Shown: piece by piece, positions 9,164 through 18,984 of the stretch
How positions within the stretch are numbered: the first letter of the stretch is position 1
Layout: every line of letters starts with the position of its first letter
DNA from: Methylobacterium sp. CB376
Lineage (GTDB): Bacteria > Pseudomonadota > Alphaproteobacteria > Rhizobiales > Beijerinckiaceae
NCBI RefSeq assembly: GCF_029714205.1
Contig: NZ_CP121648.1
Coordinates: 4,911,001 to 4,975,000, forward strand
DNA length: 64,000 bases
Reading direction: 5' to 3'
Translations under genes and position numbers: made by a program
Notes under the pieces: model-generated
What the model was told of the DNA's origin: nothing
Databases searched by the model: none
What the model saw: the letters and a program-made list of their open reading frames with translations, nothing else

Positions 9164-9829
9164 TCAGGCCTGGCGCAGGCGCTTGTTGAGGCGCCGCGCG
9201 AGGCGGTCGCCCACCGTCTGCACGGCCTGGACGAGGAGGATCAGCACCGCCACGACCGCGACCATCATCTCGGGCATGAAGCGCTGGTAGCCGTAGCGGA
9301 TGCCGAGATCGCCGAGCCCGCCGCCGCCGACCGCCCCGACCATGGCCGAGAACCCGATCAGCGACACCACCGCCAGGGTCAGGCCGAGGACGATGCCGGG
9401 CAGCGCCTCGGGGATCAGCACCTTGAGGACGATCTGGAGCGGGCTCGCCCCGAAGGCGCGGGCGGCCTCGACGAGGCCCGCATCGACTTCGCGGATGGCG
9501 CCCTCGACCAGGCGGGCGATGAAGGGCGTCGCCGCGACGGTGAGCGGCACGGTCGCGGCACCGGTGCCGATCGAGGTGCCGGCGACGAGCCGCGTGAACG
9601 GGATGATCGCCACGACCAGGATGATGAAGGGCGTTGAGCGGGTGGCGTTCACCACGAGGCCGAGCCCGCGATTCGCCAGCGGCGCCGCGAAGAGCTCGCC
9701 CCGCCCGCTGGTGGCGAGGAAGACGCCGAGCGGCAGGCCGAACAGCGTGCCGAGGCCGGCGGCGACCGCCACCATCCGCAGGGTGTCGCCGGTGGCGACG
9801 AGGAGGAGGCGCAGGAGTTCAGGCGACAT
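9164..9829 (-). CDS. metI: MetI, methionine ABC transporter permease
   Basis: 221 residues, multi-span membrane protein. Typical MetI features are GLPLGVFLATSGRG near the N-terminus, the central NATRSTPFIILVV, the coupling region EAARAFGASPLQIVLKVLIP, and GGGGLGDLGIRYGYQRF near the end. It forms the homodimeric channel of the methionine importer. The start overlaps the 3' end of metN by 11 bp, consistent with translational coupling. Confidence 0.93.
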   Translation of the reverse strand: MSPELLRLLLVATGDTLRMVAVAAGLGTLFGLPLGVFLATSGRGELFAAPLANRGLGLVVNATRSTPFIILVVAIIPFTRLVAGTSIGTGAATVPLTVAATPFIARLVEGAIREVDAGLVEAARAFGASPLQIVLKVLIPEALPGIVLGLTLAVVSLIGFSAMVGAVGGGGLGDLGIRYGYQRFMPEMMVAVVAVLILLVQAVQTVGDRLARRLNKRLRQA

Positions 9830-10982
9830 CGGGACGGCCGGAGGAGGACGGGGCGGAGGGCGGGATCGGCCAGGCCGAGGCGGGGAGGCTGCCCAGCACC
9901 TCGACGCCGAGCTGGCGCGCGGCGAGGAAGGCCTGCGCCCGGGCGGTGACGCCGGGCGCGGCGGAGACGCCGACCACCAGGGTGCCGAAGGGGCGCCCCG
10001 CGATCTCGTCCACCGTCCCGGAGAGGATGCAGGCCTCGACCCCGCCCTCGCGGGCGAGCTGCGCCAGGACCGGGTCGGTGGCGTGCGGCCCCCGGAAGGT
10101 GATGCGCAGGACGTTGGTCTCGCCCTGGCCCTCCGGGCGCAGCTGCGCCGCCAGGACCGGCGGCAGGGCGCGGCCGGTTTCCCGGTCGAGGAAGCTGCGG
10201 GTGATCGCCGCCCGCGGGCGGGTGAAGACCTCGAACACGTCGCCGCTCTCGGCGATGCGGCCGTTCTCCAGCACCGCGACCTCGTGCGCGATGGCCCGGA
10301 TCACCGACATCTCGTGGGTGATGAGCAGGATGGTGAGGCCGAGATCCCGGTTGATCCGCCCGAGCAGGTCGAGGATCGCGCCCGTGGTCTCGGGGTCGAG
10401 GGCGGAGGTCGCCTCGTCCGAGAGCAGCACCTTGGGGTTGGTGGCGAGGGCGCGGGCGATGCCGACGCGCTGCTTCTGCCCCCCCGAGAGTTCGGCCGGG
10501 TAGCGGTCGCGCTGCTGCGTCAGCCCGACCAGGTCGAGGAGTTCGTCGACCCGGGCGCGGATCGCCGCGCGCTCCGCGCCGGCGATCTCCAGCGGGAAGG
10601 CGACGTTCTCGGCCGCGGTGCGCGAGGACAGGAGGTTGAAGTGCTGGAAGATCATGCCGATGCCGCGCCGCTCGCGCCGCAGGGCGGCCTCGGGCAGGCT
10701 CGAGATCTCGGCGCCGTCCACGACGACGCGGCCGCGGCTCGGCCGCTCCAGCCCGTTCACGAGGCGGATCAGCGTCGACTTGCCGGCGCCCGAGCGCCCG
10801 ATCACGCCCAGCACCGCGCCGCGCCGCAGGCTGAGGTCGATCCCGTCGAGGGCCGCGACCGGCGCCGCGCCGCGCCGCGCCGGGTAGGTCTTGGCCACGC
10901 CGTCGAGCCGCACCAGGGCGTCGGGGCTGCCGAGCCGGTCCGTGAGGTCGGGGGGCGTCGGAACGCGGAAGGGCGCCGTCAC
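9819..10982 (-). CDS. metN: MetN, methionine ABC transporter ATP-binding protein
   Basis: 387 residues from the GTG at 10982, chosen because GGGAG lies 8 bases upstream; a longer in-frame extension to 11102 exists but is less like the family. Walker A GRSGAGKST lies near residue 60, signature LSGGQKQR near 160, Walker B VLLSDEATS near 180. The C-terminal NIL regulatory domain is present (about 300-375), which in MetN senses methionine and causes trans-inhibition. The start codon overlaps the stop of a 13-codon upstream reading frame. Confidence 0.92.
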   Translation of the reverse strand: MTAPFRVPTPPDLTDRLGSPDALVRLDGVAKTYPARRGAAPVAALDGIDLSLRRGAVLGVIGRSGAGKSTLIRLVNGLERPSRGRVVVDGAEISSLPEAALRRERRGIGMIFQHFNLLSSRTAAENVAFPLEIAGAERAAIRARVDELLDLVGLTQQRDRYPAELSGGQKQRVGIARALATNPKVLLSDEATSALDPETTGAILDLLGRINRDLGLTILLITHEMSVIRAIAHEVAVLENGRIAESGDVFEVFTRPRAAITRSFLDRETGRALPPVLAAQLRPEGQGETNVLRITFRGPHATDPVLAQLAREGGVEACILSGTVDEIAGRPFGTLVVGVSAAPGVTARAQAFLAARQLGVEVLGSLPASAWPIPPSAPSSSGRPDVA

Positions 10983-11020
10983 GGCCGGGCTCCCGCTTGG
11001 TTGAGGATCGCGTGCTGCAT
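10979..11020 (-). CDS. Possible 13-aa leader ORF coupled to metN
   Basis: A 14-codon frame (ATG at 11020, peptide MQHAILNQAGARP) ends in a TGA that overlaps the GTG start of metN as GTGA. A GGACGACG stretch lies directly before its ATG. It contains no methionine run, so classical attenuation is not suggested; translational coupling is possible. Such a short frame could also occur by chance. Confidence 0.25.
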   Translation of the reverse strand: MQHAILNQAGARP

Positions 11021-11071
11021 CGTCGTCCGTCGGTGATCGTCGCCCGGAGAGAAACCGCGCGGCGGCCGTCA

Positions 11072-11100
11072 TGTCAACCGAAACGTTCTTTTTGCAGAAC
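11072..11100 (-). promoter_or_regulatory. Candidate metN promoter and operator
   Basis: On the minus strand a TTGACA element (11077-11072) is a consensus -35 hexamer; the matching -10 is weak. Just upstream is an inverted repeat GTTCT-N6-AGAAC (11085-11100). Together they suggest a regulated promoter for metN-metI-metQ. No SAM riboswitch was recognised in the leader. Confidence 0.4.
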
Positions 11101-11231
11101 ACCCCGGTGGGGAAGGCCGTGCCGCGGCGCGGCCCGCCGGGAGGAGGATCTCGCCCGCCGAAGCACGGGGTGCGGCCGGGGCGTCAAGGGAAACTTAGAC
11201 TCTTCCTCCTAGGCTTCGCGCCGCAACGTTC

Positions 11232-12197
11232 ATGAACGGATCACCCATGGCGTCCCCGAAATTCCGCCTCGTGACGCGCAGCGATTTCGATGGCCTGGTC
11301 TGCGGCATGCTCCTGCGCGAGCGCGACCTGATCGACGAGATCAAGTTCGTTCATCCGAAGGACATGCAGGACGGGATCGTGCCGATCACCTCCCGCGACA
11401 TCATCACCAACCTCCCCTACGTGCCGGGCTGCCACCTCGCCTTCGACCACCACGCGAGCGAGGTGGCCCGGGCGGGCGGGCGCGCGCACGAGAACCACCT
11501 CATCGACCCGGCCGCCCCCTCGGCGGCGCGCGTCGTCTACGACCATTTCGGCGGGGCGAGCGCCTTCCCGCGCATCAGCCCCGACCTGATGGCGGCGGTC
11601 GACAAGGCGGATTCGGCCCAGTTCGGCCGCGAGGAGATCCTCGATCCGAAGGGCTGGGTCCTGATGAATTTCCTGATGGATTCGCGCACCGGGCTCGGGC
11701 GGTTCCGCGACTTCCGCATCTCCAACTACGACCTGATGATGCAGCTGATCGAGCGCTGCCGCGACCTCTCGGTCGAGGAGGTGCTGGCGCTGCCGGACGT
11801 GCGCGAGCGCGTCGACCTCTACGAGGCGCACCGGGAGCCGTTCGTCGCGCAGCTGCGCCGCTGCACGACGGTGCACGGCAAGCTCGCCCTGATCGACCTG
11901 CGGGACGAGGAGGTGATCTACGCCGGCAACCGCTTCATGGTCTACGCGCTGTTCCCGGATTGCGACGTCTCGGCCCACGTCATGTGGGGCCTGCGCAAGC
12001 AGAACACCGTCTTCGCGATCGGCAAGTCGATCCTCGACCGCGGCTCGCCGGCGGATATCGGCGCGATCTGCCTCTCCTTCGGCGGGGGCGGGCACCGGGC
12101 GGCGGGCACCTGCCAGATCCCGAACGACCAGGCGGAGAGCGTCAAGGCGCGGCTCGTGGGCCTGCTCTCGGGTGCTCAGCCCAAGATCGCGGCCTGA
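11232..12197 (+). CDS. DHH-family phosphoesterase (exopolyphosphatase-like)
   Basis: 321 residues; a second possible start is ATG 11247 (MASPKFRL). The DHH domain shows SDFDGLVCG (about 17-25) and AFDHHAS (about 71-77), the Asp/His metal ligands of the superfamily. The C-terminal DHHA1-type motif SFGGGGHRAAGTC is near residues 282-294. Family members hydrolyse phosphoester or phosphoanhydride bonds in nucleotides such as pApA, nanoRNA or polyphosphate; which applies here cannot be told. It is a stand-alone gene, with no promoter clearly seen. Confidence 0.8.
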   Translation: MNGSPMASPKFRLVTRSDFDGLVCGMLLRERDLIDEIKFVHPKDMQDGIVPITSRDIITNLPYVPGCHLAFDHHASEVARAGGRAHENHLIDPAAPSAARVVYDHFGGASAFPRISPDLMAAVDKADSAQFGREEILDPKGWVLMNFLMDSRTGLGRFRDFRISNYDLMMQLIERCRDLSVEEVLALPDVRERVDLYEAHREPFVAQLRRCTTVHGKLALIDLRDEEVIYAGNRFMVYALFPDCDVSAHVMWGLRKQNTVFAIGKSILDRGSPADIGAICLSFGGGGHRAAGTCQIPNDQAESVKARLVGLLSGAQPKIAA

Positions 12198-12272
12198 TCC
12201 GGGTTCGAAAGCGCGCCTCGGCTGGGCGGAAAGCTCTATCATCGAGCCGCATTTCCCTGCTATCGGGAAGGT

Positions 12273-13487
12273 ATGACGCAGGGTCAGAAAGGTTCGCCCC
12301 GATCTCTCGACGAGACCGACCGGCGCGAACTGGTCGATCTCCTCTACGCCTCGCTGCCGCAGTTCGTCGCCTCGACCGGGATCGCCACCCTCGGCGGCGC
12401 GACGATCGCGGCGGTCGGGCGCGACCTCGTCGACGCCGCGATCGCCGCGGCGCTCGGGGTGATCGGGCTCGCCCGCATCGGGAGCCTGCTGCACTATCCG
12501 CGCGGGCGGTCCCTGACCGCCGCCGAGGTCCGGCGCTGGGAGCGGATCTACGGCGCCGGGGCCGCCCTGTTCGCGGCGGCCCTGGGGGCGCTCGCGTGGC
12601 GGGCGCTCGACCGGGACGACGCGCCCGGCGCGTGGCTCAGCTTGGGCCTCGCGGTCGGCTACTGCGTCGGCCTCATGTCCCGGGCGGCCGTGTGCCCCTG
12701 GATCGTGATGCTGGCGACGGCCGTGCTCTTCGCACCGATCCTGGTCGGCGGCCTGATGCGGCCGGAGCCCGCCTATCAGGTCGGCGCCGCCATTCTGGTG
12801 CCGTTCTGGCTGACGGTGCGCGAATCCGCGCGCCACCTCAGCGGCGCCTTCATCGAGCGCCTGGAGGCGAAGCGCGCCCTGGCGCACCAGGCCGAGCACG
12901 ACGCGCTCACCGGGCTGCTCAACCGGGCCGGCTTCCTGGCCCGGCTCGGCGCCGCGCTGGAGCAGGCCGGGAGCCGGCCCTTCGCCCTGATCGCCATCGA
13001 CCTCGACGGTTTCAAGCGCGTCAACGACCGCCTCGGCCATCCGGTGGGGGACGCCGTGCTGGTCGAGGTCGGGATGCGCCTGCGCCGCTGCCTCGCCCCG
13101 GACGACGTCGCCGGGCGCCTCGGCGGGGACGAGTTCATGATCCTGACGCGGGCCGATGGCGGGGTGCCGGCCGCGGCCGACCGGGCCGAGCGGGTGATCG
13201 CCGCCCTGAGTGATCCCTACCCGGTCGCCGAGCCGCAGCGGATCGGGGCGAGCGCCGGCCTCGCGTCGAGCGAGGATTGGCGCGAGGCCCTCGACGCGGC
13301 CGCGCTGCTGGAGCGGGTCGACGAGGCGCTCTACGCCGCCAAGCGCGGCGGTCGCGGCCGCTGGTGCGCGGCCCGGCCCGGCGGCGCCGTGGATGGGCCG
13401 GTGCCGTGGATGGGCCCGCGGCGGGGTGGCCCGAGAGCCTGCGCCGGGGCCCGGTCGAGCAGGCCTGATCCCAACGCAGGCCTCTGA
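12273..13487 (+). CDS. Membrane-anchored diguanylate cyclase (GGDEF)
   Basis: 404 residues. About residues 30-190 hold several hydrophobic segments forming a membrane sensor region of unknown ligand. A GGDEF domain follows (about 205-370): DALTGLLNRAGF at its start, and the intact active-site motif GRLGGDEF near residue 284. The RxxD product-inhibition site expected five residues before GGDEF is not present, so feedback control by c-di-GMP may be absent. The C-terminal 30 residues are low-complexity (Gly/Pro/Arg). The window also encodes two PilZ proteins, possible c-di-GMP receptors, but they are far away. Confidence 0.88.
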   Translation: MTQGQKGSPRSLDETDRRELVDLLYASLPQFVASTGIATLGGATIAAVGRDLVDAAIAAALGVIGLARIGSLLHYPRGRSLTAAEVRRWERIYGAGAALFAAALGALAWRALDRDDAPGAWLSLGLAVGYCVGLMSRAAVCPWIVMLATAVLFAPILVGGLMRPEPAYQVGAAILVPFWLTVRESARHLSGAFIERLEAKRALAHQAEHDALTGLLNRAGFLARLGAALEQAGSRPFALIAIDLDGFKRVNDRLGHPVGDAVLVEVGMRLRRCLAPDDVAGRLGGDEFMILTRADGGVPAAADRAERVIAALSDPYPVAEPQRIGASAGLASSEDWREALDAAALLERVDEALYAAKRGGRGRWCAARPGGAVDGPVPWMGPRRGGPRACAGARSSRPDPNAGL

Positions 13488-13592
13488 GCTCCCCCCAGGT
13501 ATTCACCGCATGGCTCCTGCGGCGTCGGACGCGTTGTCCCGCGACGCCGAAGGACGCCGTGTCGCCGCGGCGCGACGTAGGAGATTCGCCGC

Positions 13593-14765
13593 ATGAAGGC
13601 TCTGGTCTGGCACGGAACCCAGGATATCCGCTGCGAAACGGTCCCGGATCCGCGGATCGAGGACGACCGCGACGCCATCATCCGGGTGACGACCTGCGCG
13701 ATCTGCGGGTCCGACCTGCACCTCTACGACCACTTCATGCCCGGCATGGAGCGGGGCGACATCCTGGGCCACGAATCGATGGGGGAAGTGGTCGAGGTCG
13801 GCCGCGGCGCGCGATCGGCGCTCAAGGTGGGCGACCGCGTCGTGATCCCGTTCACGATCTTCTGCGGCGAGTGCGACCAGTGCCGGCGCGGCAACTTCTC
13901 GGTCTGCGAGCGCTCGAACCGCAACAAGGCCCTCGCCGAGAAGGTCTTCGGCCACACCACGGCGGGGCTGTTCGGCTACACGCACCTCACCGGCGGCTAT
14001 CCGGGCGGGCAGGCCGAGTACCTGCGGGTGCCCTTCGCCGACAAGACGCACATCAAGGTGCCCTCGACGCTGACCGACGAGCAGCTGCTGTTCCTCAGCG
14101 ACATCTTCCCGACCGGCTGGCAGGCGGCCGTGCAATGCGACATCGAGCCGACCGACACGGTGGCGATCTGGGGCTGCGGCCCGGTCGGCCAGATGGCGAT
14201 CCGCTCGGCGATCCTGCTCGGCGCCCGGCAGGTCGTCGCCATCGACTGCGTGCCCGAGCGCCTCAGCATGGCGCGGGCCGGCGGCGCGATCACCATCGAC
14301 TTCCGCGAGGAGAGCGTGATCGAGCGCCTGAACGACCTCACCAACGGCAAGGGCCCGGAGAAGTGCATCGACTCGGTCGGGCTGGAGGCCCACGCGACCG
14401 CGACGCTCGACTCGATGTACGACCGCGCCAAGCAGGCGGTGATGCTGGAGACCGACCGGCCGCACGTGCTGCGCGAGATGATCTACGTCTGCCGCCCGGC
14501 CGGCATTTTGTCGATCCCGGGCGTCTATGGCGGGCTCCTCGACAAGATCCCGTTCGGCGCCCTGATGAACAAGGGTCTGACCGTCCGCACCGGCCAGACC
14601 CACGTCAACCGCTGGACCGACGACCTGCTGCGGCGGATCGAGGAGGGCCAGATCGATCCCTCCTTCGTCATCACCCACACGGTCGGCCTCGACCAGGGGC
14701 CCGAGATGTACCGGACTTTCCGGGACAAGAAGGACAATTGCATCAAGGTCGTGCTGAAGCCGTGA
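13593..14765 (+). CDS. Zinc-dependent alcohol/formaldehyde dehydrogenase-like protein
   Basis: 390 residues, medium-chain dehydrogenase family. Catalytic zinc ligands are visible in [15 protein letters not shown] (about 32-46) and [12 protein letters not shown] (about 59-70). The structural zinc lobe is [18 protein letters not shown] (about 91-108). The Rossmann motif [11 protein letters not shown] lies near 193. It resembles the glutathione-independent formaldehyde dehydrogenase-like branch of the family; the substrate cannot be fixed from sequence. It is a stand-alone gene whose TGA stop is the first part of a palindromic repeat. Confidence 0.85.
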   Translation: MKALVWHGTQDIRCETVPDPRIEDDRDAIIRVTTCAICGSDLHLYDHFMPGMERGDILGHESMGEVVEVGRGARSALKVGDRVVIPFTIFCGECDQCRRGNFSVCERSNRNKALAEKVFGHTTAGLFGYTHLTGGYPGGQAEYLRVPFADKTHIKVPSTLTDEQLLFLSDIFPTGWQAAVQCDIEPTDTVAIWGCGPVGQMAIRSAILLGARQVVAIDCVPERLSMARAGGAITIDFREESVIERLNDLTNGKGPEKCIDSVGLEAHATATLDSMYDRAKQAVMLETDRPHVLREMIYVCRPAGILSIPGVYGGLLDKIPFGALMNKGLTVRTGQTHVNRWTDDLLRRIEEGQIDPSFVITHTVGLDQGPEMYRTFRDKKDNCIKVVLKP

Positions 14766-14871
14766 TCCGCTGTCCGGACGATCACGTCCGGACAGCGGAT
14801 GCCAAGCCCGCGCGGCGCCTGAGCGAAGCCGACATCCGCATGGCGAAGCAATCCGTCGGATGTCGGATCAC
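14764..14871. repeat. Modular palindromic repeat, copy B, with perfect 16-bp hairpin
   Basis: It begins inside the stop codon of the dehydrogenase gene (cgTGATCCG). The first module is a perfect inverted repeat with 16-bp arms (14765-14780 and 14785-14800) and loop ATCA. The conserved core GCCCGCGCGGCGCCTGAGCG (from 14806) follows, then the ATCCGCAT...TCGGATGTCGGAT arm. The orientation is opposite to copy A. It is probably a terminator or REP-like element. Confidence 0.85.
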
Positions 14872-15043
14872 GCCTCCGCCGCGGGGCGGGGCGCGGAGGA
14901 TGTCGAGGCGCGCCGCACCCGCCTGAACCGGGCGTGCCGGAGAGCTTTGGACTGAGGGGCCGCGGCCGCCCGCAGGGCGGGCGGCCGCGGCCCGACCGGC
15001 GCGACCATTCCGGACATTAGCCCGGACACTCGGAGGAACCCCC

Positions 15044-15715
15044 ATGCCCGCCACCCGTCCCGACCAGACCCTGCTCTCCCGCCGCACGGCCGACACCCTC
15101 GCCAAGGGGCTCGGCCTGTTCTCGATCGGGCTCGGGCTCGTCGAACTCCTGGCTCCCCGCCGGGTGACCCGCACCCTCGGCATGCCGGGCTTCGAGGGCG
15201 TGGTGCAGGCCTACGGCGTGCGCGAGATCACCAACGGCCTCGCCATCCTGGTCACGCACGACCCGGCGCCCTGGCTCTGGACCCGGGTCGGGGGCGATGC
15301 GCTCGACCTCGCCACCCTGGCCACCGGCCTCGACAGCGAGAATTCGCGCAGGTCCCACGTCATGCTGGCCTTCGCGGCGGTGGCCGGGGTGACGGCGGCC
15401 GACGTCCTATGCGCCAAGGCGCTGGAGGAGCAGCGCGAGACCCATCGCGGGCCCTTCCGCGACTTCGGCGACCGCAGCGGCTTCCCGCGCCCGCCGGGCG
15501 CCATGCGGGGCGCGGCCCGCGACTTCGAGGCGCCGAAGGATTTCCGCACGCCCGAGCTGCTGCGCGGCTTCGACCAGGCGCGCTTCGCCGGCTCCAAACC
15601 TTTCACGGGCTCCAAACCCTTCACGGGCTCCAAGCCCGCCACGGGCCCGCAGCCCGTCACGGGCCCGCAATCCGGCGCGGGCGGGCAGCCCGTCACCGGA
15701 AGTCCCGCGTCCTGA
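15044..15715 (+). CDS. Small membrane protein with hexapeptide-repeat tail
   Basis: 223 residues; a GGAGGAACCCCC ribosome-binding region precedes the ATG. Residues 1-130 contain about four hydrophobic segments and resemble the N-terminal membrane region seen in some cyclase/dehydrase-annotated proteins ([19 protein letters not shown]). The C-terminal 100 residues are hydrophilic and end in six tandem hexapeptides of the type GSKPFT / GPQPVT. The 3' end overlaps the convergent dnaE2 gene by 23 bp. Function unknown. Confidence 0.7.
   Translation: MPATRPDQTLLSRRTADTLAKGLGLFSIGLGLVELLAPRRVTRTLGMPGFEGVVQAYGVREITNGLAILVTHDPAPWLWTRVGGDALDLATLATGLDSENSRRSHVMLAFAAVAGVTAADVLCAKALEEQRETHRGPFRDFGDRSGFPRPPGAMRGAARDFEAPKDFRTPELLRGFDQARFAGSKPFTGSKPFTGSKPATGPQPVTGPQSGAGGQPVTGSPAS
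15590..15697 (+). repeat. Six 18-bp tandem repeats inside a gene
   Basis: Six in-frame 18-bp units starting GGCTCC or GGCCCG and ending CACG-like encode [36 protein letters not shown]-like hexapeptides at the C-terminus of the preceding membrane protein. The last unit also covers the stop codon of dnaE2 on the other strand, so copy-number change could alter both proteins. Confidence 0.85.
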
Positions 15716-18700
15716 TCCGCAGGGCGCCGGCCGGGCGGGCGAGGCCCCGCGCGTCGCCGCCGCCGTGGCGCGCCTCGTCCCCGCGCCCGCCCGGCGGCGG
15801 CAGCGGGGCGCCGCGCCCGCCCACCTGCGCCAGCAGGTCCGAGAGGTCGATCAGGTGCTCGGCGACGAGGTGGATCACCTCGCCCTCCCGCTGCACCCGG
15901 CCGCGGGCCGCCATCATGCCGGCCGAGAGGATCAGGCCGCGCTGGCGGGCGAAGAGCGAGGGCCAGACCACGAGGTTGGCCACGTCGGTCTCGTCCTCGA
16001 GGGTGATGAACATCACGCCCTTGGCCGAGCCCGGCTTCTGGCGCACCAGCACCAGCCCCGCCACCGTCACCCGCGCCCCGTCCCGCAGGCGCCGCAGCGC
16101 CGCGCAGGCGCTCATCCCGTCCCGGGCGAGGTCGGGGCGCAGGAAGGCGACCGGGTGGCGGCCGAGGCTGAGGCTCGCGGCCCGGTAATCCGCCACCACG
16201 CCGGCGCCCTCCGGCATCGGCGCCAGCGCCACCGCGGGCTCGTCGAGTTCCGGCCGGATCGCCGCCTCGCGGGCATCCGCCGCCGCGAAGAGGGGGAGCG
16301 GCACCGGGGCGAGGCCCCGGATCGCCCAGAGCGCCTCCCGGCGCCCGAGGCCCAGCGACCCGAACGCGTCCGCCGCCGCGAGGCTCTCCAGGGCCCTGAG
16401 CGGGACGGCGGTGCGGCGCCAGAGATCCTCCGGCGAGCGGAAGAGATCCGCCTCGCGCACGGTGGCGATCCGGGCGCCCTCCGCGTTGGCGAGGCCCCGC
16501 ACCAGGCGCAGGCCGAGCCGCACGGCGAGGCGCGGTCCCTCGGCCTTCTCCAGGGTGCAATCCCAGCGCGAGGCGTTCACGTCGATCGGGCGCACCGGCA
16601 CGCCGTGCCGGCGGGCGTCCCGCACGATCTGGGCGGGGGCGTAGAAGCCCATCGGCTGCGCGTTGAGGAGGGCGCAGCAGAACACGTCCGGATGGTGGCA
16701 CTTCAGCCAGGACGAGGCGTAGGCGATGAGCGCGAAGGAGGCCGCGTGGCTCTCCGGGAAGCCGTAGGAGCCGAAGCCCTCGAGCTGCCGGAAGGTGCGC
16801 TCGGCGAAGTCCGCCGCGTAGCCGTTGCGGATCATCCCGGCGATCAGCTTCTCGCGGTAGAGGCCGATCTTGCCGTTGGCCTTGAAGGTCGCCATGGCGC
16901 GGCGCAGCCCGTCCGCCTCCGCGGGGGTGAAGCCGGCCGCCACGATCGCGACCTGCATGGCCTGCTCCTGGAAGAGCGGCACGCCGAGCGTCCGCTCCAG
17001 CACGCTCCTGAGCGCCTCGCTCGGGTATTCGGGCCGCTCGATCCCGCGGCGGCGGCGCAGGTAGGGATGGACCATGTCGCCCTGGATCGGGCCGGGGCGC
17101 ACCACCGCGACCTCGATGGTGAGGTCGTAGAGGTTCCTGGGCTGCATCCGGGGCAGCATCGCCATCTGGGCCCGGCTCTCGATCTGGAACACGCCGAGCG
17201 TGTCGGCGCGCCGGATCATCGCGTAGGTGGCCTCGTCCTCCGGCGGGATCGCGGCGATCTCCCGCGGCGGGTCGGTCTCGCCCCGGTGCTCGCCCAGGAG
17301 CTCGAAGGCCCGGCGCAGGCAGCCCAGCATGCCGAGCCCGAGCACGTCGACCTTCATGAACCGGAGGGCCTCGATGTCGTCCTTGTCCCACTCGATGGTC
17401 TGGCGGTTCTCCATCGTCGCGGGGGTGATCGGGCAGAGCTCGTCGAGGCGGTCGAGGGTGAGCACGAAGCCGCCCGGATGCTGGCCGAGATGGCGCGGCG
17501 TGCCGATCAGCGCCCGGGCGAGGTCGAGGGTCAGGCGCAGGCGGCGATCCGCGAGGTTGAGGTTGAGGGCCCGCGCCTCCCGCTCGCCGACCCCCTCCCG
17601 CGACCAGCCCCAGACCAGGCGGGCCAGCGCCCCGGTCACGTCCTCGGGCACGCCCAGCACCTTGCCGACCTCGCGCACGGCCCCGCGGGCGCCGTAGCGG
17701 ATCACCGTGGCGGTGAGCGCCGCGCGGTGGCGCCCGTAGGTCGCGTAGACCCACTGGATCACCTCCTCGCGCCGCTCGTGCTCGAAATCGACGTCGATGT
17801 CGGGCGGCTCGTCCCGGTTGTCGGAGACGAAGCGCTCGAACAGCAGCTTCTGGCGCACCGGATCGATCGCGGTGATGCCGAGGCAGTAGCAGACGACCGA
17901 GTTCGCCGCCGAGCCGCGCCCCTGGCAGAGGATGCCCTGGCGCTGGGCGAAGCGCACGATCGCCTCGACGGTGAGGAAGTAGGGGGCGTAGCCCTTGCGG
18001 GCGATGAGCTCGAATTCGTGCCGGATCTGCCGGTGCACCTCCTCCGGCACGCCGTCCGGATAGCGCCGGGCCGCGCCCTCCAGGGTCATGGTCTCCAGCC
18101 GCTCCAGGGCCGAGCGGCCGTCCTCCCCGACCTCGTCCGGATAGGTGTAGGTGAGGTCGTCGAGGGAGAAGCGGCACGCCTCGGCGATGGCCCGCGCCCG
18201 CTCCACGGCCTCCGGATGGCGGGCGAAGAGGCGCGCGGTCTCGGCCGGCGCCTGCAGGTGGCGCCCGGCATGGCGCTCCCGCGCGAAGCCCGCCGCGTCG
18301 ATCGTGGTGCCGAGGCGGATGCAGGTGACGACGTCCTGCAGCAGGCGCCGCTCGGGGACGTGGCAGAGCACGTCCCCGGTCGCGACGGTGGGGATCCGCG
18401 CGGCGCGGGCGAGGTCGGCGACGCGGTCGAGCCGGAGCTGGTCGTTCACCCCGAAGCGGCGGGTGAGGGCGCAATGCGCGCGCCGGCCGAAGACCTCCCG
18501 CAGGCGCCCGAGGCGCCGGGGCAGGGCCTCGTCGGGCCGGTCCGCGAGCAGGACCGCGATCAGGCCCTCGCGCCACGCGGCGAGGTCGGAGAGGTCGAGG
18601 GTGCAGCCGCCCTTGCCGGCCCGGCCCTTGCCGAGCGTGAGCAGGCGGCAGAGCCGGCCGTAGGCGGCGCGGTCGGTCGGGTAGACCAGGAGGGCGGTGC

Positions 18701-18920
18701 CGGCATCCGGGCCCGAGAGGTCGAGGCGGCAGCCCGCCACGAGGCGGCAGCCCGTCGCCCGCGCGGCCTCGTGCGCCTTCACGAGCCCGGCCACCGAGTG
18801 GCGGTCCGTGACGCCGAGGGCGGTGAGGCCGAGGAGTGCGGCGGTCGCGAACAGCTCCTCCGGCGAGGAGGCGCCCCGCAGGAAGGAGTAGTGCGTGGTG
18901 ACCTGAAGCTCGACGGTCAC
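15693..18920 (-). CDS. dnaE2: Error-prone DNA polymerase DnaE2 (ImuC)
   Basis: 1075 residues, the usual DnaE2 size. It begins with a PHP domain ([39 protein letters not shown]). The polymerase active-site acidic residues are visible in [18 protein letters not shown] (near residue 370). The C-terminal OB-fold region ([20 protein letters not shown]) is present. DnaE2 performs damage-induced mutagenic translesion synthesis together with ImuA and ImuB. The gene lies 64 bp downstream of imuB and is the last of the imuA-imuB-dnaE2 operon; its 3' end overlaps the convergent gene. Confidence 0.95.
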   Translation of the reverse strand: MTVELQVTTHYSFLRGASSPEELFATAALLGLTALGVTDRHSVAGLVKAHEAARATGCRLVAGCRLDLSGPDAGTALLVYPTDRAAYGRLCRLLTLGKGRAGKGGCTLDLSDLAAWREGLIAVLLADRPDEALPRRLGRLREVFGRRAHCALTRRFGVNDQLRLDRVADLARAARIPTVATGDVLCHVPERRLLQDVVTCIRLGTTIDAAGFARERHAGRHLQAPAETARLFARHPEAVERARAIAEACRFSLDDLTYTYPDEVGEDGRSALERLETMTLEGAARRYPDGVPEEVHRQIRHEFELIARKGYAPYFLTVEAIVRFAQRQGILCQGRGSAANSVVCYCLGITAIDPVRQKLLFERFVSDNRDEPPDIDVDFEHERREEVIQWVYATYGRHRAALTATVIRYGARGAVREVGKVLGVPEDVTGALARLVWGWSREGVGEREARALNLNLADRRLRLTLDLARALIGTPRHLGQHPGGFVLTLDRLDELCPITPATMENRQTIEWDKDDIEALRFMKVDVLGLGMLGCLRRAFELLGEHRGETDPPREIAAIPPEDEATYAMIRRADTLGVFQIESRAQMAMLPRMQPRNLYDLTIEVAVVRPGPIQGDMVHPYLRRRRGIERPEYPSEALRSVLERTLGVPLFQEQAMQVAIVAAGFTPAEADGLRRAMATFKANGKIGLYREKLIAGMIRNGYAADFAERTFRQLEGFGSYGFPESHAASFALIAYASSWLKCHHPDVFCCALLNAQPMGFYAPAQIVRDARRHGVPVRPIDVNASRWDCTLEKAEGPRLAVRLGLRLVRGLANAEGARIATVREADLFRSPEDLWRRTAVPLRALESLAAADAFGSLGLGRREALWAIRGLAPVPLPLFAAADAREAAIRPELDEPAVALAPMPEGAGVVADYRAASLSLGRHPVAFLRPDLARDGMSACAALRRLRDGARVTVAGLVLVRQKPGSAKGVMFITLEDETDVANLVVWPSLFARQRGLILSAGMMAARGRVQREGEVIHLVAEHLIDLSDLLAQVGGRGAPLPPPGGRGDEARHGGGDARGLARPAGALRIRTRDFR

Positions 18921-18984
18921 GGCGGTCCGCGCCGGGCGAACCCGCCTCTCCCCGATCCGGACGCGCCCGGGCCCGCGGGAGCCA

